A stretch of 64,000 bases of DNA, from positions 620,001 to 684,000 of the forward strand of contig NC_089179.1 of the NCBI RefSeq assembly GCF_947507565.1. Reading direction: 5' to 3'. The stretch is from Oscarella lobularis (taxonomy: Eukaryota > Porifera > Homoscleromorpha > Homosclerophorida > Oscarellidae). A model generated the notes under the pieces. It worked only from the letters and a program-made list of their open reading frames with translations. It ran no database searches and had not been told where the DNA came from. Position numbers and translations under genes: made by a program. Below, one piece after another: positions 49,001 to 59,783 of the stretch. The first letter of the stretch is position 1. Every line of letters begins with the position of its first letter.

Positions 49001-50003
49001 AAAACTATAGGCAATTATTATTCTTACGATTTTAGCCCATTGCCATACTGCCCAATTTGCTCATTTTGCGCCAGCCTTTTCGAAGACAGACCAAATTTGA
49101 TGATGTTAGCGGTTTCCTCTATATAACAATTTGAAACGCAGATCATACATATATAACTGAAACCAACCCGGATTCATTCCTTCGCCATCATCCAGAAAAG
49201 ACAAAATTCGTCTTTTGCGAACTTTTTCACATTTTTCTTCACCGCAAAATAACGAATTTTTATTTATTTATTTATTTACTTATTATTGCTAGCGCCCTTA
49301 CCTGTGTAAATTCGGATGGATTTTGCCTGGGCATCTCTAGGAAAGTCGAATAGGAGCAGATTGACCGTGCCCCCCGTTAGCCTCGCGTTCGCCAGGCCCT
49401 TCTCCCTGCTCTCCCGTATGAACACGGGAGGGGAGAAGGGCCTGGTATCTGGAAAATCACGTGGGACCCCTTTTGGGGGTGCGGTCGGTAGGATGTGACG
49501 CCTCTCTGATAAGTGCTAATAAAGTTGACCTTTTCAAACGATCGCGCGCGTCTCTAACATGGCTGAAAGCCAAGCTGTGTTCATACGGGAGAGCAGGGAG
49601 AAGGGCCTGGCGAACGCGAGCCCCGTATCATCTCACCTTGCGTTGTCTACGAGTTCCGCCAAAGCGCCGAACAAGAATTCGTGGGTGGTGCTAAAAATTG
49701 AAAATAAAATAATAACACTCCTCCTTCAAAAAAATAACAACACTCCTCCTTCAGAGACCCTCCCCAGATAAACACGGAAGGAGACCTTTAGGTTTTCCTT
49801 CCCGTGTTGATAGGGATCGGACGTGGCCACGCGCGACGTCCGAACTGGTTCCTTGAGCCGCCAAAATCCAAGCGAAAGCTGCGATTTTCGGCGGAACAAG
49901 GAACCTTACGAAAACCTGAAGCGTCCTACCTGTTGGTGTGCAAGTAGTCGTAGCTCAGCTGAGCTCGACAGAGGCCGCTATATTTGCTCGGCGTGGCGTC
50001 CAT
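45633..50003 (-). CDS. MORC2: MORC2 chromatin-remodelling ATPase
   Basis: GHKL ATPase with CW zinc finger that compacts chromatin, works with HUSH in silencing and responds to DNA damage. Exon 1 (50003) ends [15 protein letters not shown], spliced to [18 protein letters not shown] (human [19 protein letters not shown]), then [34 protein letters not shown] and [34 protein letters not shown] and VIVPLPSW follow. The coiled-coil arm protruding from the ATPase module is at about 48.1-47.7 kb. CW finger: [10 protein letters not shown] ... WTCKLNWDP. An Asp run sits in a linker, and a C-terminal coiled coil has KEAETKF repeats, ending [10 protein letters not shown]. Unusually long introns 1 and 2 hold fold-back repeats. 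About 20 introns, borders partly inferred. Confidence 0.92.
45810..45915. repeat. 21-bp tandem repeat coding for KEAETKF heptads in MORC2
   Basis: Four to five near-identical 21-bp units on the minus strand encode [11 protein letters not shown] heptads of the C-terminal coiled coil. Confidence 0.85.
46055..46115. repeat. (GTC/GAC)n repeat coding for poly-Asp in MORC2
   Basis: About 39 bp of uninterrupted CGT/GTC repeat from 46055, then imperfect units. Read on the minus strand as runs of Asp (with YYYG) inside the MORC2 linker. Confidence 0.9.
49382..49620. mobile_element. Fold-back/MITE-like element in MORC2 intron 2
   Basis: Perfect 44-bp inverted repeats at 49382-49425 and 49577-49620 enclose 151 bp. 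Part of the arm recurs once more at 49426-49444 (GGAGAAGGGCCTGG), so the left end can also fold on itself. The flanks share CCCCGT on both sides (about 49372 and 49621), a possible remnant of a target-site duplication. The element fills the intron between exons TTHEFLF...DNAR and DAQAKSIRI, which is about 290 bp long against a usual 50-60 bp. No coding capacity; a non-autonomous DNA transposon is the simplest reading. Confidence 0.75.
49771..49905. repeat. Further inverted repeats in MORC2 intron 1
   Basis: Two hairpins lie side by side: AACACGGAAGGA (49771-49782) against TCCTTCCCGTGTT (about 49796-49808), and GGTTCCTTGAGCCGCC (49847-49862) against GGCGGAACAAGGAACC (about 49890-49905). A direct repeat AACACTCCTCCTTC also occurs twice just before (about 49715 and 49738). 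It looks like a second degenerate element. Confidence 0.6.
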
Positions 50004-50089
50004 GAGCCGCGTACACTTGTACAAACGCTATACAACACAACGTGGTGATAGACAGCGTTTTGCGCAAGCTTCAGTTGGCCACGTGACAT
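50004..50089. promoter_or_regulatory. Bidirectional promoter MORC2 / dioxygenase
   Basis: 86 bp between divergent start codons, with a CCACGTGACA E-box ending a few bases before the dioxygenase ATG (50090). Confidence 0.5.
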
Positions 50090-51307
50090 ATGACATCAAC
50101 AGAGCTGAGTATGAGTGAACCGACTGCAAAAAAGGCGAAGAGTGGCGGCGACGACGATGTCTACTTAGACGAAGACCTACTGAAGCACTATAACGAGAAT
50201 GGATACGTCGTCATGCGCAATTTTTTCACGCCAGCCGAAGTGGAAGCCGTGAAAGCGGAAATTCGACGGCTAATCGACGAGTGGTACGAAAATTACGAAA
50301 AAACGGGAGAAGAGAAGCCCGACTGGGAAGAAGTGGTCAATAGAGATCCTCTCGTCAGAGAGGGAAAGTTGCAACCGACAAGTCGTCTGTCATCTGTCAG
50401 AAGACTATTTCGAATGGCAGTTCACGTGGAATTTTTCAAAAAGCTTGCCATTCAGTCAAAGGTGGTTGCATGATTTTTTTCTGTCTGACGTTCTGTGGTA
50501 GTAGGGAATTTCTAGATGGCTGGCATTGCCAGGCAATTGCTGGGTGATGACATCAAACTTTTGCAATCGATGGCACTTCTAAAACCACCCGGAACGGGAG
50601 AGAAGAGATGGCATCAGGACAACGCCTACTTCCGACTGATTCCCAACAAAGTGATGGTAAAAGAGAAGAGCCCTCGTTTGGTCAACTGTCATTACTACTT
50701 CTGCACGTAGGCCTTCTGGATTGCAATTGATAAAACAAATGTTGAAAACGGATGGTGAATATCTGGAACCCCTAGTAAGGCTCGCTTCATTTTTTTTGCA
50801 GTATGCACGTCGTGCCTGGCACTCACACACACGGGGTGGATGAACATAAATCGCCTTCGGATCAGCACATACAGTACAGTCTTGTAAATCTTCCAGAGAA
50901 GGAGAAAGTGAGTGCTATATCAAGTAGCTAGTTGTTCAATGTATCTTCTCAGGTCCTGCCCGTTCCTATGAATCCCGGTGACGCGCTCGTCTTTCACGGA
51001 GAACTTCATCACTACACGCCACCTAACAAAACAAAGGATATGTAAGAAAGTAAGAAAAAATGCTGCTGTATAGTAATGGGATATCTACAGGCGGCAAGCT
51101 ATACAATACCACTATGCATCTGCTCTATGCAAACCCACAGTGTGCCCCAAAGACGATGAAGCAAAAGAAAACGAAGGCGAAGCAAAGGCAAACAACGACG
51201 AGCCGGGTTATTTTGACTGCGCTCCCTGTGTTGAACCTCAGTTCTGGTACTACCGAAAAGCCGAATTGCTCGTTGCCGGACACGACTACGGCGGAGACCA
51301 TATCTGA
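50090..51307 (+). CDS. Phytanoyl-CoA dioxygenase family protein (PhyH)
   Basis: Fe(II)/2-oxoglutarate oxygenase of the PhyH superfamily; substrate unknown. The start at 50090 gives MTSTELSMSEPTAKKAKSGG, a short basic leader, then YNENGYVVMRNFFTPAEVEA typical for the N-terminus of the fold. The iron ligands appear as WHQDN (HxD) and a distal His in FHGELHHYTPPNKT. CMHVVPGTHTHGV and VPMNPGDALVF are the usual surrounding strands. It ends LLVAGHDYGGDHI. Five exons with short introns. The leader resembles that of the next gene (MTEPTSKKART). Closest well-known relatives are PHYHD1-like proteins; assignment to PHYH itself is unlikely, as I see no peroxisomal signal. Confidence 0.88.
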
Positions 51308-51391
51308 TAAGACCCCATTTCAACGCTTTTTTAAAAAAAAATTTTCTATTGGACGTCTCGTGATACTTTTTATCCGGGCTATCGGAGCGAA

Positions 51392-52348
51392 ATGACTGAG
51401 CCGACCAGCAAGAAAGCTCGCACGGAGCCGGAGAACCTGTTCGACGACCAGGTTGCCGTGGTTACGGGTGGAGCCGATGGCATAGGGAAGGGAATTGCGG
51501 CGATGCTCGCTCGCGAACGCGTTCACGTGTTCATTTTCGACGTGATCGAGGCGAAATTAGAGGCGACGATCGCCGAGTTCGGTCGTTGTGGCCTGACGAA
51601 CGTCAAAAGTCGTCGCGTCGACGTGACGGACGAGAATGCGGTCCGGGAGGGGCTCGAGTACGTCGATAGCACGCTCGGTCGACTCGACATCGTGATTAAT
51701 TGCGCCGGAATCGTCGGACCAAACGGGATCAAGCTGACCGAAGTTGAAACGAAGGATTTTGATCGTGTTATGGAAGGTAGATAAATCCCGGATATTGTAA
51801 CCGCACAATTATTGTCAATACTTCTAAAATTTTAGTGAACTGCACGGGGAGTTTTTTGATAACGAAGCATTCGGTTCGACTGATGCAGAAAAGAAACTAC
51901 GGTCGTGTTTTGCTGTTTGCTTCAATTGCCGGAAAGGAGGTACAGTGCAGTACAGTACAAAGGTTTTGCTGTGAAGGAAGAAGACCCATACTTTTAGGGA
52001 AATGCTGGAATGGCAGCGTACAGCACAAGCAAAGCTGCAGTCATTGGTCTAGCTAAGGCGATTGGGAAAGAATTTGCTGAAACTGGAATAACTGTGAATG
52101 CAGTGGCACCTGCTGTCATACGCACGGCTATGGTAGAGGGAATGAAGCCGGAACAGGTGAAATACATGACGGATAAAATTCCCATGAAAAGGTAAAAATC
52201 AGTTGGTCAGTGAATTCATAATTAATATTTTTATAGATGTGGAACTATCGAGGAAATCTGCTCTCTCGTTCGATTCATCGTGTCTCCCCTTTCCAGTTTC
52301 AACACCGGCGTTTGTTTTGATCTTACTGGAGGCAGAGCAACGTACTAA
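51392..52348 (+). CDS. Short-chain dehydrogenase/reductase
   Basis: Classical SDR, NAD(P)(H)-dependent oxidoreductase; substrate unknown. Leader MTEPTSKKARTEPENLFDDQ, then VAVVTGGADGIGKGIAAML (TGxxxGxG), DVTD, NCAGIVGPNG (NNAG-type), FASIAGKE (catalytic Ser) and YSTSKAAVIGLAKAIGKEF (YxxxK), ending FDLTGGRATY. The tetrad is complete. Asp after the second strand (FIFDVIE) suggests preference for NAD over NADP (inference). Four exons. It lies 84 bp downstream of the PhyH gene on the same strand. Confidence 0.92.
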
Positions 52349-52504
52349 ATAGTATACTAATGCTCGAACCCTTGTCATTGCATTTTTCTACTTTTTTGAT
52401 GGATCAAAAATATTGAATGCCTTTTACTGCGCAGCACAGCATCCAGTCAGCATAGATTGCTCTCTACTAGATAGATAGATCTCTTTGGTTGATACATTTG
52501 TACT

Positions 52505-53750
52505 CTATATGCTATCCTCTGTCTTCTTTTTTCTAGGCACTGATACTTTGCGATTCCGTTTATCACCCACCTGCTCTTGTTGACTCTTCTTTCTAGCTGT
52601 CGGTAGGTAAGGTGAATTGACGAGTTTGGGTGGAAGCTTTGCCGCAGCAGGAGTGCTATAATGCCGTGGCTGGGGAACAGCAAGTTTATACAAGCCAGGG
52701 GCCTTGGACGTTTTTGACGTTCTAGCCTTAGCAGTAAGAGTAGGAGCACTCTCTTTGCCTTTGCGCTGAGGATTGGTATTCTCCTGTTCTGGTTCTTCGC
52801 TGATGGCAGACTCAGTGTGTTTCCCACTCCCAACCGATTTCTTGGCACTGGAAAGGGAGCCATAATTCGTCACTGCGAAAATAAACACCGTGGATGATTC
52901 TTAGTGAGTGATAGCGAGTTTGCATACATTTTACATCTGATGGAACGTGCTTGAGAAGAAAATTCTCCAACGTGCTCCACCCACCTCCAACCCTCACCAT
53001 AACATGAGCTCTCAATTTCTAAGAAAAATACATTTTGATTATTTTTATTTGATTAAATTATGATCTCACCCTGACGAATACTTTGACGCCGCCCGGCTCC
53101 ACAATATAATATCCTTCCGATATTTTTTCAATAGGATGCCCGTATCCGATCGATTTCGCCGCTTTTCGAACGACCGCGTCTACTTCATCTTTTCTATTGT
53201 CCGGGCGCTTACGGAGAGTCAATCCCGGCTGTTCCTCTTCGATTTTTTTCTCTTCCGCTTCGATTTCGCGTTCCATTGTAACGAGCGTCGGTGGATCGAC
53301 GAGAAAGCCCCGTTTCGTCGCCTTGCGCGCGAAATCGAGAAGCGTAAGAACGACTTCTTTCGGTTGCTCGCGATTGACGAGTCCGTTCGACGCGAAAAGG
53401 ACCGCTTCGACGACGCCCATCTCGCGAGCGAACGCGAGAAATTTCGACGCGTTGTCGCGCGCGTAAAACGAGCCTTTCGGCGCGTTTCGATGGCATTTGA
53501 GCGGCGCGAGCGATAGAGGCCCTATTTCGCTGTCGTTAGCCGTCGCTGCCGCCTCTTGAATTTTATCGACGAGCGCGCAAAGCGCGACGCCGTCTTCGAG
53601 GGCTTCCATGAACGTGTGCGCCGTGATATCGATTCCGAGCAGACGTTTGAGCCATTCAGCGAGGTCCTCCTTGATTGGGAAGAGCTCCTCGGCTTCCCGA
53701 TCGCGTCGAAATAGGCCACTTCGACGTTTTGTCTCATGATAGCCAGCCAT
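52505..53750 (-). CDS. GAS2-like cytoskeletal linker (CH + GAR domains)
   Basis: Actin-microtubule crosslinker of the growth-arrest-specific 2 family. From 53750: MAGYHETKRRSGLFRRDREA; CH domain with DLAEWLKRLLGIDITAHTFM, LEDGVALCALVDKIQ, FYARDNASKFLAFAREMGVV and EVVLTLLDFARKA. GAR/GAS2 domain: the residues around AKSIGYGHPIEKISEGYYIV join through a short intron to AHVMVRVGGGWSTLENFLLK (family motif MVRVGGGW.TL..FL..HDPCR). The tail is basic and Ser-rich and ends KKKTEDSI. About 390 residues, near vertebrate GAS2 (313) and shorter than GAS2L1-3. Three or four exons. Confidence 0.92.
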
Positions 53751-53819
53751 GAGTGAAAGAATACAGAGTTGCCGCGCAACTCGCTGAAGCGCACGTTAGT
53801 TTACTATCCGGGAGGTGTC
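53751..53819. promoter_or_regulatory. Bidirectional promoter GAS2-like / CARD-GTPase
   Basis: 69 bp between divergent start codons; no TATA box seen. Confidence 0.45.
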
Positions 53820-56800
53820 ATGGCGACCGCGTCGTCGAAGTCGTCGTCAGTTCGAATCATTCAAGAGGGTCGAAAGCTCCTCGAGGAGCGTCTTGATCCC
53901 AAAATTGTCGGTCAACTTGTCCTGCACGGTCTGATCGACGAGCAGGCGTTCGCGACGGTCGACAAAGCTGGCGAAAATGGCGGGCTGACCGAAAAACGCG
54001 AATGTCTCACCGAAATTCTACTCGCCGCCCTGGACAGCGAAGACAAGGCGAAATCGTTCAAGAAAGTCCTAAAGGACACGCAAGAAGACCTCTATCGCGA
54101 TCTTTTTCCTGATCCTGAAAGTAAAGCGAAAAGAGAAAAAAGTACGGCTCGAAAAACAATCTTTCGTCGATTTTACAGCTCCGAACATCTACGAATCGAG
54201 CTTCGAAATCATCAATCACGTCGAGATCGACATCGACATGTCAACAAAAGGTGCGCTGGGGACTCCGAATCGTGACGCGGAAAACCGAAATTCGTTTAGT
54301 TGGAACCAGTGAGGACGGTCGCTCTCGTTCCGGTTCGGGACTCGAGTCGCCGCTCAGTCACAGTTCGGAAAGTGGAGCAGCCTCTGGTCAGGGTAAGTTG
54401 AGGGAATAAATAAGTTAATTTAATTTAAATCGCTTAATTAATTAATTAACGGTCGGACGTTTCTTTGTATGACGTCACCACTAGAGGGGAAATCAATAGG
54501 GTAGGGCTGCGGATATTTTAAAAATCTAGAGGGGGGGCGGGTCTCCTTTTTGTAGCTCTCGTAGCTTAGGTAAAGACCCTTTTGTACAGCAGAAAGTTCT
54601 CCGCTTGAAACAAGCGGCAGCCATGGGCCCTCCTCTATGAATCCAGCTGCCTCTCCTGTTCCCATGATGGAGTTCTACGACTACGAGACGCAGAACGTCG
54701 ACGGAGTACCGGCGACAGAAGCCGACGAGAGTCTCGTTCGTTTTTTCGACCTGATGGTCGGCAACAAGCGTCAAATCAAGACGGCGGACAGTCTCCTGGT
54801 CGTCGAAGGTCGCCAATTCACGCCCAACATACTGACGGACTGCTACGAAAAGTGCGAAGGCGTCGGTCTCGCTCGCGAACTCTGCTCGTACATGGTCGAC
54901 CTTCTCAAACGACAGCAAACGCTCGAAGCGATCGCCGACATGGCCGAGATGGAGCGCATGGCCGACGACGAACTGATGGACAAACTCGAAGACTGTCTTC
55001 CGGACGACTACTTCGAATACACGCACAAGGATCTCTTCATCGCTCTTCTCGAAGTCACGCCGTCGTACGTGCACAATCGGCTCATGTCGCTTGCCATGCA
55101 AGTCGGTTGTTCCGTTCCCTTTCTCTATCGGCATCCGCTTTCCAACGGGAATATCGGCGTTCGCTTGCCGCTTCACGGCTACGACGATCTCCTATGCGAC
55201 GCGCCGAATCCGCTCATCGTCTCCTTTGGAACGGGATCGACGATCGCCGGCGGCAAGTCGGAATTGCTCGCCGATATTTTCGGTTTGTCGGCGAACACCG
55301 AGTCGCGATCGCGTCTATTTTCGCCGTCGCGTAGCGTTTGCCATCGCGTCTCCATCGACTTGATTTTCGGTGCGTCGCTCGGCGGCGGCGGGGAACAATC
55401 GATGTCCTTCCTTCTTGCCGACACGCACGGATACAGTCGACAAAGTCTCGGGCTAAACATAGCGCTAGCCGTTCTTACTTCAAGCGCCGCCGCCGTTCTT
55501 CTTCACGTTACTCGTCTCGATTTCACAAACGACGGTAAACCGGCATCCGAACTCCAATTCCTACTCGATTGCATGAAATCGGCGTGGGAACAATTCAGTT
55601 TCGGACCGCGTTTCTTAGCTTTGCTCTGGCGAAATTACGTCGACGCCGACAAGGATCTTATAGGACGTGCAAAGACGTACGTCGAGCTGAATCTCGTCTC
55701 GGACGAATTCTGTCTTCCCGTTATCGTTCGAATATTCGACGTGCCCAGCATGAAGTCGCTTCGCGAACGACGTCGCGTGCGCGCGATCAGCGGCTTGGCC
55801 AAGTCGTTGGACGCCGAACTCGCCGCCGCGCATCGCCACCGAATTCCGACGATGTGCGGCAGTCGCGAATTGGCTCGTCGAATCAAACGATACGCGCCGC
55901 CCAAGTCGTTCGGCTCCACGTGCGTCGTCGACGTTCAGTTGCCGTCGTACGCCGAAGCGGAGACGCAACTCGGTAACGTGCAGCGCGTGCTTCACGATAC
56001 GCTGAATCGGATCGTCGAAGATCTAAAACGCTCGCAAACTCGTTCGTCGTCGACGTCGGATGCCAAGCGCATTGGCGAAGTGCTCTTTCCCACGTCGACG
56101 CTCGTCGCCGAGACGGCGCGTCTCGAAGACGAAATGCGTAGCGTCGTCGCCATGAACGACGTCGACGCCGCCGAAATGGAAGCCGAGTTGGTGAAGAAGG
56201 ACACCCTATTGGCCGCCGTTCGACGTAAACGAGCGACGATTAAAACGTCGCAGCTCGTGAAAGAGTTCGCGAATTACGTCGCCGACGGCAATTTGGCGGC
56301 GATTCAGGAATTCCAGCGACAGTTGACGGCGTGGAAAGCGCCGCGATGTCGACCGCTCTTGGAACGACGACGAAATCTGCTGGAGAAGTTTGAGCGTCGA
56401 TTGGCCGTGCTTCAACAGACAGGCGCGCGCGAGACGACCGACAACGAGATGACGTGCATCAAGAGCGAGCTGCGAAAGAACGGTCTCGAGCTCGATCTCT
56501 ACGATGTATCGATCGACGACGTTTGGAGCGAATTGACGGCGCTCGTCGACGTCGAAGTGACTGACGAAACGGGCCGACGCGGCACGCTTCTCAGCAAAGA
56601 CTCGGATTTGTCGAAAGAACAATTGGCCGACGTTTATCGGCAGTGGATTTTGAACGGGAATCCCATGCAATTGCTTCGCGGTCATCCTCTCTATATGGCC
56701 AGCGAGTTCGTCTCGTCCGTGCTGCGACGCATTCAGGCGGAGAGCACGCGTCGTCTCTTCGTCGTCTCCGTGATCGGACTCCAGAGTTCGGCGAAATCGA

Positions 56801-59742
56801 CGTTGTTGAATTACCTGTTCGGATGCGGTTTTGCGACGCGCGCCGGTAGATGCACGCGCGGTCTCTACGCCTCCTATATGCAAACGCCTGAGCTCGATCT
56901 TCTCATCTTGGACTCCGAAGGGCTCATGTCGATCGAAGGCGGCGGTCGCGATTTTGACAATCAAGTGACGCTCATGGCCATGGCCTGCTCTCACGTCGTC
57001 ATCGTCAATCACAAGGGCGAATTGTCGCGTCAGCTTCAGGAATTGCTGGAAATTGCCGTCTTTGCAATGAAAAATCTCGAAGTGGCGCGTCTCCAACCGG
57101 ACATTCTCTTCGTCCTGCGCGATCAGGTCGATCGGGACGCGTACGCGACGAAAGGCCAGTTGATGCTCATGCGACAGGGATTGACGGCACGAGCGGAAAA
57201 ACTTCAAGTCGAAGTCAATCGCTTCGTCAATCTCAATCCCGAATCGCTCTATCTATTGCCACCGGCGTTTGCAAACGAACTTCGCAACGGAAAAGAATTC
57301 AAACTGCCGACGAAATTGTTCTCCAACGAATCGCTTCAATTGCGACAGCGCATCTTGAAAGTCCACTCGGAACGCGTTCTCAAACAGGAGGCCGAAACGC
57401 TCGTCGAAGAGTTCTCCTCCTTTCAACAGTGGCTCGTTCACGCGCGCTCCGTCTGGACGACGATCAGTCACTTCGGCGCCAGTTTGCTTCACTTCGAGAA
57501 CATGCAGCAGATCGAACAGCGACGCGAAGTGTCGGCCATCTATTCGGAGATCGTCGAGACGCTGATCGAAGCGCCGCACGGATTCGTCGATCAGTGTCAG
57601 GAGCACTTGCAGGCGTTCATGGTCCAATACAGTCCCGATCAGATCGACGAGAAAGTGTCGCGACATTTTCGCGACACGCTCGACATGAACGCGTCCGTCG
57701 CGAAGGAGGAGGCGCAGAAACGATTGGACGACGGGCTCAAATCGGGTAATTATTTGCCGGCGTGGAAGCAGGAGTTTTCGTCGAAATTGCGCTCGCGCAT
57801 CGACGAAGCGCTGCACGTTTTCTTTCGCGCGTGGCGACGACGCGAGGCGCTCGCCAAAGACGAAGTGCGTCAGGCGAAAATCGAGAAGAGTCTCAGCGAG
57901 CGAATGGATCATATACTCAAAGAGGGCGGCGGCATAAAGACGATGTCGGCCGACGATTTGCAGAAGGCATTCGACGACATGTGGAAAGATCATTTGGAGG
58001 CGATACGCGGCAATTTGATGGAGACTATGATGGACGGGCCCCAATTGCAGATGAAAGTCATCGCGTCGTTCGCCGCTCACATTCAAACGATGCGACTTCG
58101 TCATCCCGTCTGCATGGCACTCGGAACGAGCAGTCGGGTTATACCGCCCATGAAGGATTTGATCGTATCCTCTCCCGAATCCCATTACGTCAAATACGTT
58201 CACCAGTCGGCAAAGGAACGAATGAAAAATCGGGTTCACGTCATCGGGAAGGAAGTGTCGTACGACGCCTATAAGACGCAGAAGAAATTCGAAGCGGCTC
58301 GTTTTCTCAAGAAAAGCGTCGGCGAATTTTTCTATAATCTAATGGAGGGGTTCAGGGAGAGTGCCGACGTGAATTTGGAATCGCAGTTCGTCAATTCGGT
58401 CATGACGCGGACGAACAATACGATCAGCGAACTGGAACGCGCCATCGAACTGCGATTCAATATGAGCCTGTCCATGCAACGATTCGCCAACGACGTCTAC
58501 GATTGCATTCGCTACGCCGTCAACGATCTCTTCTCGCAGAAACAGCAGGCCGAAGTGAATGAGAAAATTCGCGATTTGAACGACAAAAAGGAGGTGATTC
58601 GAGAGCGGGCCATGGCTCGCTTGGACGCGCTCAACAACGACGTGTGGCGTGCCCGGCTCATGGCGCGCGACGTCTACAGCGGTCTCGTCGACTGGTCGCG
58701 AAACGAAATCATTCAGTTCACGATACGCGTCGAGAGCGAAATGCGCCAGCGAATGCCCGACTGCGCGACGGCGACGCGCCGCGCTTACGAGGACAGTTTT
58801 CTCGCCGAAGACTGGGAAGCGGTGCTTAGCTATTGCGACGACGCTTTCGGCTTTTTGCGACAGATCTTCGATAAGCGTTTCGGCCAGCTTCAACAGGACG
58901 TCATGCATCGCGAGTTCGTTCAGCTCTCCGAACAGATGAACGTCCAGTTGAAGTTTCTTCGCGAAGTCGTCGTCCAGTGGCGTCAACTGCCGAGGGAAAA
59001 CGGCGAGAACGGCGAATCTCCTCCGGAAAAAGAAACGACGGAGAGTTTCGTGCAGCACGCCAAAGCGTTGCGATTGCGACGTCGCGCCGATTCGGTGCGC
59101 TCGATGAGTTCCATTTCCGAATTGGACATTCTGTCGCTCGTTCCGACGAATTTGGAGGTGATCGAGCGCGATCGCTTTTCGCGATCGTTTCTCGGTCACT
59201 TGGACACGATGGTGCGCGGCACGCAGCTCTACGAAGTCGTCGAGAGCATGTTCCATCGCGAATTGGACAACGTAAAGCACGAGCATTGGGATCGAGTGCG
59301 CGGCTGTCGCGAAGTTTGCCCCATCTGCAATTCCAAGTGCGATCAGGAGAGCAATCATCTCGAACACGGCACAAGGCATCGCTGTCACATTCATCTGTTG
59401 CCCGCCTTTCACGGCAGTCGGCACACGTACAGCAAGACGCCCGTTCTCCAGTGCTGCACGTCGCCGGCTCTGTTGAAAATGCCGTGGCGCAGTCGACGGA
59501 ATCCCGACGAGCGAAAGCGTACGTTGCGCGAGTACATTGCCGAGTACTATCCCGACTGGGAAATCCAGCCGGCGAATGCCGTCGCCGACGAAATCAAATT
59601 GCGACGCGCTTGGGTCAATTGCAGGCTACCGTTGCTGGAAAAACACGACATGGAAGACAACACGCCACAGACATGGATACGACTCTACCAACAACCAAAC
59701 GCTCTAATAGCACCTATCCAAACCGACTCGTCAAAGTTTTAG
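53820..59742 (+). CDS. Very large inducible GTPase (GVIN/VLIG-like) with N-terminal CARD-like domain
   Basis: Predicted 1872 residues. Exons 53820-54120, 54179-54250, 54300-54392 and a 5.15-kb exon 54590-59742; all junctions are GT-AG and phase 1. Residues 1-100 form a death-fold-like helical region (IIQEGRKLLEERLDPKIVGQ, LTEKRECLTEILLAALDSED, FKKVLKDTQEDLYRDLF) that I read as a CARD. A Ser/Gly linker follows. The large exon is GVIN/URGCP-like: VRLPLHGYDDLL, FGTGSTIAGGKSELLADIFG, then the G domain IGLQSSAKSTLLNYLFGCGF, RCTRGLYASY, LLILDSEGL, VIVNHKGELS. A coiled helical stalk and a Cys/His cluster (CPICNSKC ... HGTRHRCHIH) follow. The P-loop has Ala where the invariant Gly should precede Lys (56791-56793). 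Vertebrate relatives are interferon-induced and intronless over the same part. Confidence 0.88.
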
Positions 59743-59783
59743 TTTTTATACGACTATCTATGTTACATACAATATTTCTTCAA

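Noticed and set aside
53209-53516. + strand Arg-rich frames over the GAS2-like gene
   Set aside because: Shadows of the CH-domain exon on the minus strand.
56206-59424. Long open frames antisense to the large GTPase (up to 361 codons)
   Set aside because: They are frame shadows caused by GAC/GTC/CGA-rich codon use of the sense strand; their composition (Arg/His/Val-rich) is not protein-like and the sense frame has clear GVIN motifs.
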